From positions 1-10,937 of the forward strand of contig CAJTXC010000043.1 in NCBI GenBank assembly GCA_910580135.1: 10,937 nucleotides of DNA, in the 5' to 3' direction. The notes beneath the pieces are model-generated. The model saw only the letters and a list, made by a program, of their open reading frames with translations, ran no database searches and was not told the origin of the DNA. A program made the position numbers and the translations under genes. This DNA is from an uncultured Bacilli bacterium. Lineage in GTDB: Bacteria; Bacillota_I; Bacilli_A; RF39; UBA660. Numbering within the stretch: position 1 is the stretch's first letter; each line of letters opens with the position of its first letter. Shown here one piece after another: positions 1 to 6,688 of the stretch.

Positions 1-1
1 A

Positions 2-1561
2 ATCAAGTTCGAAGAAAAGATTATTAAAGAAGTTGGAAAAGAAAAAATGGAATATGAGGTTCTTGAAATAACCGATGAACTTAAAGAAGAAGTATATTTG
101 CTTGCTAAAGAACCACTTGATAAAGCATTACGTATTAAAGATAAATTAGAAATGCATGCAGCAACTGATAAGATAAAAGAAGATGTTGTAGCTAAATTTG
201 AATATGAAAATGAAGAAATGGATAAAGACGAGCTTAATGAGTTATTAACTAAGGTTAAACTTTGCTTGGCAGAAGTTGAATACGACGTGTTTAGAAAGAT
301 AGTAGTTAAAGAAAAAAAGAGAGCTGACGGAAGAAAGATGACTGAAATAAGACCTCTTTCTACTGATATAGACTTACTACCAAGAACTCATGGGTCGGCA
401 TTATTTACTCGTGGTGAAACACAAAGTTTATCTGTTGTAACACTAGGAGCATTAGGTGAACACCAAATAATTGATGGATTATCACCAGAAGATCAAAAAA
501 GATTTATGTTACATTATAACTTCCCACAATTCTCTGTTGGTGAGACAGGACGTTATGGTGCTCCAGGACGTCGTGAAATAGGTCATGGTGCATTAGGTGA
601 AAGAGCACTTTTACAAGTAATTCCATCAGAAGAAGTATTTCCATATACAATCCGTGTTGTATCTGAAATATTAGAAAGTAACGGTTCTTCATCACAAGCT
701 TCTATATGTGCTGGTTGTATGGCCCTTATGGCAGCAGGCGTTCCTATTAAAGCACCAGTTGCAGGTATTGCAATGGGACTTATTACCGATGGCGATGATT
801 ATACAATTTTAACTGATATTCAAGGTATGGAAGACCACTTAGGAGACATGGACTTTAAGGTTGCAGGTACTAAAAATGGTATTTGTGCTTTACAAATGGA
901 TATAAAAATTAAAGGTATAACTAAAGACATCTTAAAAGAAGCTTTAGCACAAGCTAAGAAAGCAAGACTTGAAATATTAAAAACTATAGCTAAACAAATT
1001 AAAGAACCAAGAGGCGAAGTTAGTAAATATGCTCCTAAAACAATGACATTTACTATTGATCCAGCTAAAATCAAGGACGTAATTGGTAAAGGTGGAGAAA
1101 TGATTACCAAGATAATACTTGAATCATCTAACGTTGAAACCGTAACTGATATGAACGCTGTTAAGGTAGATATTGAAGAAGATGGAAGAGTAATTATTTA
1201 TCATACTGACCAAGAAATAATTGATAGGACTGCTGAAATGATAAGAAACGTAGTTAAAGAAGTTGAAGTAGGTAAAATCTATACTGGTAAAGTAGTTAAA
1301 GTAATTGATGAATTAGGATGTTTCGTAGAACTTTGGGAAGGATGCGAAGGATTAGTTCATATTTCTCAATTATCTGATAAGAGAGTTGCAAAAGCATCAG
1401 ACGTAGTATCTGAGGGAGACGATATCATCGTTAAAGCAACAGGATTTAAAAATGGTAAACTAAACTTATCTAGAAAAGAAGTTTTAGTAAAAGATAAAAT
1501 AAAGGATGAAAAGTCATCTAAGAAAGAAGATAAAAAGGAAGAGGAAAACGCCAAAGAGTAG
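2..1561 (+). CDS. pnp: Polynucleotide phosphorylase (PNPase), 5' truncated by window edge
   Basis: PNPase degrades RNA 3'-to-5' using phosphate and releases nucleoside diphosphates; it is a cytoplasmic trimer. The frame is open from base 2, so the internal ATG at 47 is not the start. About 519 residues are visible against roughly 700 in the family, and nearly all of the first RNase PH-like domain is missing. In order, I see the linker helical domain (roughly visible residues 20-100), the second RNase PH domain beginning at the RADGR motif (base 317 on), the phosphate-site SSSQAS stretch and the catalytic LGDMDFKVAG motif with Asp codons at 845 and 851. A KH domain with IGKGG (1082 on) and a C-terminal S1 domain follow. 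It ends with a Lys/Glu-rich tail and TAG. Family assignment is near certain. The tail sequence also forms the left arm of the terminator. Confidence 0.97.
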   Translation: MKFEEKIIKEVGKEKMEYEVLEITDELKEEVYLLAKEPLDKALRIKDKLEMHAATDKIKEDVVAKFEYENEEMDKDELNELLTKVKLCLAEVEYDVFRKIVVKEKKRADGRKMTEIRPLSTDIDLLPRTHGSALFTRGETQSLSVVTLGALGEHQIIDGLSPEDQKRFMLHYNFPQFSVGETGRYGAPGRREIGHGALGERALLQVIPSEEVFPYTIRVVSEILESNGSSSQASICAGCMALMAAGVPIKAPVAGIAMGLITDGDDYTILTDIQGMEDHLGDMDFKVAGTKNGICALQMDIKIKGITKDILKEALAQAKKARLEILKTIAKQIKEPRGEVSKYAPKTMTFTIDPAKIKDVIGKGGEMITKIILESSNVETVTDMNAVKVDIEEDGRVIIYHTDQEIIDRTAEMIRNVVKEVEVGKIYTGKVVKVIDELGCFVELWEGCEGLVHISQLSDKRVAKASDVVSEGDDIIVKATGFKNGKLNLSRKEVLVKDKIKDEKSSKKEDKKEEENAKE

Positions 1562-1578
1562 TTTTCTTCTTTTATTTT
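1537..1578 (+). terminator. Intrinsic terminator of pnp overlapping its stop codon
   Basis: A 13-bp stem pairs 1537-1549 with 1561-1573 and includes three G-U pairs. The loop is 11 nt (1550-1560). A T-rich stretch TTTTATTTT follows (1570-1578). The left arm lies in the last pnp codons and the stop codon straddles the loop and right arm. The wobble pairs and the interrupted U-tract make it moderate rather than strong. Confidence 0.55.
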
Positions 1579-1605
1579 GACACAATTTAAACAAACCATT
1601 ATAAT
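1577..1605 (+). promoter_or_regulatory. Consensus sigma-A promoter for the two-component operon
   Basis: The -35 is TTGACA (1577-1582) and the -10 is TATAAT (1600-1605), with a 17-nt spacer; both hexamers match the housekeeping consensus exactly. A start near 1612 gives a leader of about 20 nt that includes AGGAGG at 1620-1625. The -35 overlaps the U-tract of the pnp terminator. No operator-like repeat was seen. Confidence 0.85.
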
Positions 1606-1631
1606 AAAATAAAATTATTAGGAGGTATAAT

Positions 1632-2276
1632 ATGCCTAAAATTTTAATTATAGAAGATGAAGTAAGTATTAGAACGATAATTAAAAAATATTTAAGTAAG
1701 TTTGATATTGAATGTATTGAAGCAGAAAACGGTAAAAAAGGATTAGAAGTTTTTGAAAAAAATAAAGATAGCATTGATTTAATAATAATGGATGTTATGA
1801 TGCCAGAAATGGATGGAATAGAGTGCACTCGTGAAATTAGAAAATTAAGTAATGTTCCTATTATAATATTGACTGCTAAAAGTGAAGATGAAGACGAAAT
1901 AGAAGGACTTGAGGTAGGCGCTAATGATTTTGTTACAAAGCCATTTAATTTAGAAGTGTTACTTTTAAGAATTAAAAAAATAATTAATTTAGATAGTAAT
2001 AATGATTTAGAACTAGTAAAAGAACAAAGAGCAGTAAGAAAAAATGGCAAGTTAATACAGCTTACCAAAAAGGAATATTTAATATTAGAGTATTTCTTTG
2101 AAAATCCTAACATGATTTTAACTCGCGATCAAATACTTAATAGGGTATGGGGAATAGACTACTTTGGTGATGATAGAGTTGTTGATACAAACATTAAAAG
2201 AATAAGAAGGAAAATTGATGAAGATAGAAAATACATTAAAACATCTAGCGGAACAGGTTACATCTTTGTTAAATAA
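1632..2276 (+). CDS. OmpR/PhoB-family response regulator
   Basis: This 214-residue DNA-binding response regulator presumably acts in the cytoplasm with the downstream kinase. The N-terminal receiver domain (about 1-115) has the acidic pocket E8-D9, phosphoacceptor D54 in the IIMDVMMPEMDG motif, T81 and K103 in the TKPF motif. The C-terminal winged helix (about 128-214) has the OmpR signature elements LTKKEYLILEYF, RDQILNRVWG, VVDTNIKRIRRKI and a closing GTGYIF wing. The start is fixed by AGGAGG six nt upstream of ATG. It is first in its own operon and overlaps the kinase gene. The regulon and stimulus cannot be read from the sequence. VanR, PhoP and YycF are relatives, but I do not claim any of these names. 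Confidence 0.95.
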   Translation: MPKILIIEDEVSIRTIIKKYLSKFDIECIEAENGKKGLEVFEKNKDSIDLIIMDVMMPEMDGIECTREIRKLSNVPIIILTAKSEDEDEIEGLEVGANDFVTKPFNLEVLLLRIKKIINLDSNNDLELVKEQRAVRKNGKLIQLTKKEYLILEYFFENPNMILTRDQILNRVWGIDYFGDDRVVDTNIKRIRRKIDEDRKYIKTSSGTGYIFVK

Positions 2277-3690
2277 AAAAAGGGTATCAATAAAATACAA
2301 AATATTCATAGGAGTAGGTTTATTTGTAATTCTAAATATAATAATTAATATTTTAATAGTTAAAGTATCAATTAATGATATATATTTAGGTTTAGAAAAA
2401 AGAGAGTTAAAAAAAGAATATTCGTTAATTAATAATAACATTAATAATGAAAATGAATTGGTTGAAATTATTTATAATGCGAGTAATAATGGTATTAGAA
2501 TAAAAATACTAGATAATGATTTTAATCTTTTATATAACGTTTTTAGTGATAATATGAATAAAAGGTTTACTAATTTTGATTTGGTTTTATTAGATTCGTT
2601 AAGTAATAATGAAAGTAAAATAGTAACGCTAAAAAATTATAATAAAGATGGTTATGACATTCATTTAGTTGGTAAAACGACTTATGGTTATGTGGTAATA
2701 TCATCTTCTGTAGAAAGCATAAAAAAAGATGCTAAAACTACTATGATAGTTATTACTATGACCTCTGTCATAACGTTTGGCGTACTTATTTTGATTTCTT
2801 ATTTTATATCTAAACTATTTAGCAGAAAAATAAAGGAAATAAAAGATGTTACTGATGATATTACTAGACTTAATTTTAATAAGAAAATAGAAGTTAAAGA
2901 AAACGACGAACTAGGTGATTTATTTAATAACATTAATAACATGAGTGAAGAACTAGAAGAAAGTATTAAAAAACTAGAAGATGCTAATAAAAAACTTAAA
3001 CAAGAACTAATAGAAAAAGAAAAAAAAGAAGTTGCAAGAAAAAAGTTAATTGCAAATATATCACACGAGTTTAAAACTCCACTTACAATTATTTCTGGTT
3101 ACACTCAATTAATTAAAGAAGATATTAAAGATGAGGAAAATATTAAAAATGCTGAATTAATAATAAATGAATCGGAACGTTTAAGTGATTTAGTGCGTGA
3201 GTTCTTAGAATTATCTAGATTAGAAAGTGGTAATATATTTTTAAATAAAGAAAATATTAATTTTAATGAACTTATAGAAGAGGAACTTGATAAATTAAGT
3301 GTTAGAATAAACAAGAAAAAAGTAAATGTTGAAACTAAGCTTACGAAAGATGATATTGTAAACGCAGATAAAAAACAAATTACTAGAGTAATAGAAAACG
3401 TTTTAACAAACGGGGTAAAGTTTTGTAAGAAGGAAAAAATAATAAAGATAAAAACTTATGTAAAAGATGGCTATTTCTATTACGAGGTATTTAATAGTGG
3501 AGATAATATAAAAGATAAAGACAAAGAAAATATTTTTAATTCATATTATAAGGATAAAAGTACTAGAAATAAAGAGGGGACCGGACTTGGTCTTACGATT
3601 GTTAAAGCAATTGTTAGCTTGCATGATGGTACTTGTGTTGTTAAAAACGTAAAAGATGGTGTTAAGTTTATTATAGGAATAAAAAAATAA
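2218..3690 (+). CDS. Membrane sensor histidine kinase
   Basis: This 490-residue kinase is the presumed partner of the preceding regulator. It has a short cytoplasmic N-terminus, TM1 (about 29-48), an extracytoplasmic sensor region (about 49-175) without a recognisable fold, TM2 (about 176-198), a HAMP-like linker and a charged coiled coil. The HisKA domain follows, with phosphoacceptor H283 in ANISHEFKTPLT. The ATPase domain has an N box with N394 and N398 (ENVLTNGVKF), a G1 box reading NSGDN (426-430) instead of DxGxG, and a G2 box GTGLGL. The start is uncertain. ATG at 2218 has AAGGA six nt upstream but overlaps the regulator gene by 59 nt. TTG at 2266 would cut the overlap to 11 nt and remove only 16 residues, with both TM segments kept. 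The ligand is unknown. Confidence 0.93.
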   Translation: MKIENTLKHLAEQVTSLLNKKRVSIKYKIFIGVGLFVILNIIINILIVKVSINDIYLGLEKRELKKEYSLINNNINNENELVEIIYNASNNGIRIKILDNDFNLLYNVFSDNMNKRFTNFDLVLLDSLSNNESKIVTLKNYNKDGYDIHLVGKTTYGYVVISSSVESIKKDAKTTMIVITMTSVITFGVLILISYFISKLFSRKIKEIKDVTDDITRLNFNKKIEVKENDELGDLFNNINNMSEELEESIKKLEDANKKLKQELIEKEKKEVARKKLIANISHEFKTPLTIISGYTQLIKEDIKDEENIKNAELIINESERLSDLVREFLELSRLESGNIFLNKENINFNELIEEELDKLSVRINKKKVNVETKLTKDDIVNADKKQITRVIENVLTNGVKFCKKEKIIKIKTYVKDGYFYYEVFNSGDNIKDKDKENIFNSYYKDKSTRNKEGTGLGLTIVKAIVSLHDGTCVVKNVKDGVKFIIGIKK

Positions 3691-3716
3691 GGGTTTATTT
3701 TTAACTCTTATTTTTT
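3682..3716. terminator. Bidirectional terminator between the kinase gene and rnjA
   Basis: Arm 3682-3695 pairs with 3703-3716 over 14 positions around a 7-nt loop (3696-3702). The outer arms are A6 and T6, so each strand ends its hairpin in a U-run. The one imperfect pair (3692/3706) is a G-U wobble in the plus-strand RNA and an A-C mismatch in the minus-strand RNA. Both converging stop codons (3688-3690 and 3708-3710) lie within the stem. Confidence 0.75.
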
Positions 3717-5393
3717 AACATCTAGTATTACAGGTAAAATAATAGGTCTTCTACCAGTTTTTTCATAAACAAACGTTAATAGATCACTTATTACTTGTCC
3801 TTTTAATTCGTTATAGTTAACGTTCTTTTTTGTTAATTCTTTATTTATTGTATTAGTTGCTACATCTTCAATTTTTCTTAGTAGCTCTTCATTTTCGTTA
3901 ACCAAAATAAATCCTCTTGTAGTTATGTTAATTCTACCTAATAATTTATGTTCTTCTGTGTTGATATTGCATATTGCAACTAAGATACCGTCATTAGCCA
4001 TTATTTTTCTATCTTTAATGACTATGTTACCAATGTCACCAATTCTGTTTCCATCAACGTATATATCCTCGGCAGTAATCGTTCCAGCCTTTCTTATTCC
4101 ATTCTTGTTTAACGCCAAAACATCGCCGTTTGAAAGTAAGAAAGTTTTTTCTTTTGGAATATCACAGTCTATTGCGATATCTTGGTGAGCTTTAAGCATT
4201 CTATATTCCCCGTGTATTGGCATAAAATATTCAGGATTAATTAATCTTATCATTAATTTTAATTCTTCTTGGTTTGCATGTCCTGATGTATGTATTTCGT
4301 TTTCTGAATTATTAACAAATACTTCTACACCTTGTAAGTATAATGCGTTAATTGTTTTAGCAACCGAAGCATTATTACCTGGAATAGGGTTAGAAGAAAA
4401 TATTACTGTATCAGTAGGTCTTAGTTTTATTTGTTTATGAGTACCGTTTGCAATTCTAGAAAGTGCTGCAAGTGGTTCACCTTGAGATCCTGTACATAGT
4501 AAACATATTTCTTCTGGTGGAAGAGTATTTGCAACTTCTGGCGATACAAAGATTTTATCATCTTTAATGTAACCACCTTCAATTGAAATTTCAATATTGT
4601 TTTCCATGCTTCTTCCAAATAAAGCTATTTTTCTATTATTTTTCTTACATGTTTCAACTATGTGTTTTAATCTATAAATATTAGAAGCAAAAGTTGCAAC
4701 TATTATTCTTCCTTTTTTCTTTTCAAAGATTTCTTGTAATTCTTCTTCAACCTTTGATTCACTCATTGAAAAACCAGCTGATAGAGCATTTGTTGATTCA
4801 CTCATTAAAAGTTTAACTCCTGATTTACCAGTATCAGACATTTTGTGAATGTTACTCATTGGTCCAATCGGTGTTAAGTCAAACTTAAAGTCTCCTGTTT
4901 CAACTATTTTTCCATTTGGTGTGTTGATTATTATTCCATGTGAATCTGGAATAGAGTGGGTAGTTGCAAAAAATTCAACGGATAAATGTTTAAATTTAAC
5001 TACCGTATCTTCTGTATAAACCTTTAAATTATCATAACTTACGTTTCTGTCTAATAACTTTCTTTTAATTAAACCGCATGCTTGATTAGGCGCATATATA
5101 ACTGGTACATTTACCGTTTGAAGTAAAAATGCTATCGCTCCTATATGATCTTCGTGTCCGTGTGTTATAAATAATGCTTTTATTTTATCTTCGTTCTTTT
5201 TTAAAAAAGTAAAATCAGGAATAACGTAATCAATTCCCATAAGTTCGTCTTTTGGAAACATTACCCCCGCATCAATAACAATTATTTCATCATCGTGCAT
5301 TATTGCGTACATATTTTTCCCGACTTCTCCTAATCCTCCTAGTGCAACGACTAGTGTTTCTGTTTCCGCACGATTATTATCAAAATTTTTCAT
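3708..5393 (-). CDS. rnjA: Ribonuclease J1
   Basis: RNase J is a Zn-dependent endo- and 5'-exoribonuclease central to mRNA decay and rRNA maturation in Bacillota. The 561-residue length is typical (about 555). The metallo-beta-lactamase fold shows the complete HxHxDH motif at H78, H80, D82 and H83 (THGHEDHIGA), then H146 (THSIPDSHG), D168 (ETGDFKFD) and H394 (PIHGEYR). A beta-CASP insertion lies roughly at 215-360, and a C-terminal domain follows from about 460. The intact catalytic motif argues for the J1 rather than the J2 paralogue, in which these residues are degenerate. The ATG at 5393 is preceded by AAAGGAG (5413-5407) at an unusually long 13-nt spacing. No alternative start lies nearer. 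It stands alone on the minus strand, converging with the kinase gene. Confidence 0.96.
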   Translation of the reverse strand: MKNFDNNRAETETLVVALGGLGEVGKNMYAIMHDDEIIVIDAGVMFPKDELMGIDYVIPDFTFLKKNEDKIKALFITHGHEDHIGAIAFLLQTVNVPVIYAPNQACGLIKRKLLDRNVSYDNLKVYTEDTVVKFKHLSVEFFATTHSIPDSHGIIINTPNGKIVETGDFKFDLTPIGPMSNIHKMSDTGKSGVKLLMSESTNALSAGFSMSESKVEEELQEIFEKKKGRIIVATFASNIYRLKHIVETCKKNNRKIALFGRSMENNIEISIEGGYIKDDKIFVSPEVANTLPPEEICLLCTGSQGEPLAALSRIANGTHKQIKLRPTDTVIFSSNPIPGNNASVAKTINALYLQGVEVFVNNSENEIHTSGHANQEELKLMIRLINPEYFMPIHGEYRMLKAHQDIAIDCDIPKEKTFLLSNGDVLALNKNGIRKAGTITAEDIYVDGNRIGDIGNIVIKDRKIMANDGILVAICNINTEEHKLLGRINITTRGFILVNENEELLRKIEDVATNTINKELTKKNVNYNELKGQVISDLLTFVYEKTGRRPIILPVILDVKK

Positions 5394-5450
5394 TTAAAAT
5401 TATAAACTCCTTTCATTCATATAATAATTAAAAAAGAATCAACGAAACTA

Positions 5451-5479
5451 ATTATACTATTTTTTTGTTTTTTTGTCTA
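5451..5479 (-). promoter_or_regulatory. Promoter of rnjA
   Basis: Read on the minus strand, the -35 is TAGACA (5479-5474, one mismatch) and the -10 is TATAAT (5456-5451, perfect), with a 17-nt spacer. Initiation near 5444 gives a leader of about 50 nt. It is interlocked with the divergent plus-strand promoter. Confidence 0.75.
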
Positions 5480-5493
5480 TTGTTTGCTATAAT
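5465..5493 (+). promoter_or_regulatory. Extended -10 promoter of the 370-aa orphan gene
   Basis: The -35 is TTGTTT (5465-5470), the spacer is 17 nt, and the -10 is TATAAT (5488-5493) preceded by TG one base upstream (5485-5486), an extended -10. Initiation near 5500 places the AGGAGG of 5510-5515 in a leader of about 24 nt. The -35 sits inside the spacer of the rnjA promoter. A T7-G-T7-G run spans the area. Confidence 0.78.
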
Positions 5494-5509
5494 GGAAATG
5501 TTAGTTTAC

Positions 5510-5526
5510 AGGAGGTAGATATTATT
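5510..5526 (+). promoter_or_regulatory. Strong SD followed by tandem ATT codons (non-canonical start)
   Basis: AGGAGG at 5510-5515 is a full Shine-Dalgarno match. The in-frame codons at normal spacing are ATT at 5521 (5 nt) and ATT at 5524 (8 nt). The nearest in-frame standard start is TTG at 5539, 23 nt away. The ATG at 5534 is out of frame and closes after a few codons. ATT initiation is known in bacteria, the classic case being infC. Confidence 0.6.
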
Positions 5527-6636
5527 ACATATAATGATTTGTTGTTGCAACTATGTGAAGTTGTAAAAGAAGTGAAAAAAATTGAAAACCCAAATTATAA
5601 AGAATCAGATCTTTTTGTAAGTTTAAATAGTCTTTTAAATTTAGAAAAAATTTGTGATGATTATTTTTCTAGATATGATGATTTAAATGAAACAGAACTA
5701 GAAACATTTAATAATTTTGCGGCGTTAAATGGTGCGTCAAGAAGAAAACTAAAAGAAGATTATAAAAAAGCATATGATAATAAGTTAATTGATAAGCGAT
5801 TATTAGATGAATATCCTGGTATTATGGGTTATGTTTCGGCAATTTTTATGAATGAGTTAAATGGAAGTTTTTTAAATCAAAATTTTGTTAAAACTTTTAA
5901 TAGAATGATTAAAAATGTTTATGTTGAAGATGAAACGCTTTTAAATATTTTTAGAATGAACTCTATCAATTATAAAAGGTTATATCAAGGAAAAGAAAAC
6001 CTGGGTCAATTATTTAAAGTAACTTTAAAAGAATTTGAATTATTAACCGCGGTGCAAAAAAATAATGGTTTAAATGGAATAATTTTAACTCAAGCTTATG
6101 ACGAATTATTAAATTTAGTTCAATTTAATAATTCTAGCATAAAAAAAGAAAAAGAATTCTTGGCGATGAATGATTTTGAAAAATTTGAAAACATCTCCAG
6201 GTTGATTACTGAAATGCAAGAAAGCGAAGAAGAAAAAACAAGTTTAGCTAATATGTTTTTAGGACTTCAAAATTCCAAATATTGGTTTGCAAACCAATAT
6301 TTAACATTAATGTTAAATATAACTAATCAAAATTCTCAAATAGCTAGTTTGTATCATAATAAACATATGACATATGCTTTAGGGCTGTTTATAAACTATT
6401 TAGGCGACGATGATTTTCTTAAAGCTGTAACAATTGAAGAAAATGAACAAATTGTTTTTAAAGACTTGGAGAGTCTTATTAATAAGCTTCAGAAATATGA
6501 ATTGAAAACAATTGATTATAATATTTCGGACGATGATAAACTACATTCGTTTGAAGGAATGCAAAATATTTTTAATGGGGTAAAAGAAGGAAAAATAAAA
6601 ATAGATGATTTAAGTTCTGGTTATGGTTCTATTTAA
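5524..6636 (+). CDS. Unrecognised 370-aa soluble, mostly helical protein; ATT start proposed
   Basis: I do not recognise this protein. The translation is rich in Leu, Asn, Lys and Glu with no hydrophobic segment long enough for a membrane span and no signal peptide, so it looks cytoplasmic and largely alpha-helical. No nucleotide-binding loop, metal motif or cysteine cluster stands out. The reading frame extends upstream to TTG 5473, but that codon precedes the -10 box and cannot be in the mRNA. The start is therefore placed at ATT 5524 (ATT 5521 equally possible), behind AGGAGG. If a TTG were used, 5539 would be the first, cutting five residues. The gene is monocistronic: it has its own promoter and a good terminator directly after TAA. 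Codon and base use match the neighbours, so there is no sign of recent transfer. It lies between rnjA and ftsY, which gives no firm functional hint. Confidence 0.8.
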   Translation: MTYNDLLLQLCEVVKEVKKIENPNYKESDLFVSLNSLLNLEKICDDYFSRYDDLNETELETFNNFAALNGASRRKLKEDYKKAYDNKLIDKRLLDEYPGIMGYVSAIFMNELNGSFLNQNFVKTFNRMIKNVYVEDETLLNIFRMNSINYKRLYQGKENLGQLFKVTLKEFELLTAVQKNNGLNGIILTQAYDELLNLVQFNNSSIKKEKEFLAMNDFEKFENISRLITEMQESEEEKTSLANMFLGLQNSKYWFANQYLTLMLNITNQNSQIASLYHNKHMTYALGLFINYLGDDDFLKAVTIEENEQIVFKDLESLINKLQKYELKTIDYNISDDDKLHSFEGMQNIFNGVKEGKIKIDDLSSGYGSI

Positions 6637-6661
6637 GAAACTTTGATAAGTTTCTTTTTTT
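6635..6661 (+). terminator. Intrinsic terminator of the orphan gene
   Basis: A perfect 9-bp stem, AAGAAACTT (6635-6643) with AAGTTTCTT (6648-6656), has a 4-nt loop (TGAT) and an uninterrupted T7 run (6655-6661). The left arm begins inside the TAA stop codon. Confidence 0.85.
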
Positions 6662-6671
6662 ATAGTATAAT
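6643..6671 (+). promoter_or_regulatory. Promoter of the ftsY operon, -35 inside the upstream terminator
   Basis: The -35 is TTGATA (6643-6648, one mismatch) and the -10 is TATAAT (6666-6671), with a 17-nt spacer. The -35 coincides with the loop of the preceding terminator hairpin. The expected start at about 6677-6678 leaves a leader of only about 11 nt, beginning at the SD AGGTGAT (6677-6683). Confidence 0.75.
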
Positions 6672-6688
6672 GTACTAGGTGATATTAA

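Noticed and set aside
1514..2113. 199-aa open frame on the minus strand
   Set aside because: It lies antisense to the well-supported response regulator, has no SD, and is Ser/Leu/Ile-rich as expected from the reverse of AT-rich coding DNA.
5473..5475. TTG as the start of the orphan gene
   Set aside because: It lies upstream of the -10 box (5488-5493) and has no SD; the real SD is at 5510-5515.
5534..5536. ATG downstream of the AGGAGG as start of the orphan gene
   Set aside because: It is out of frame with the 370-codon frame and closes after a few codons.
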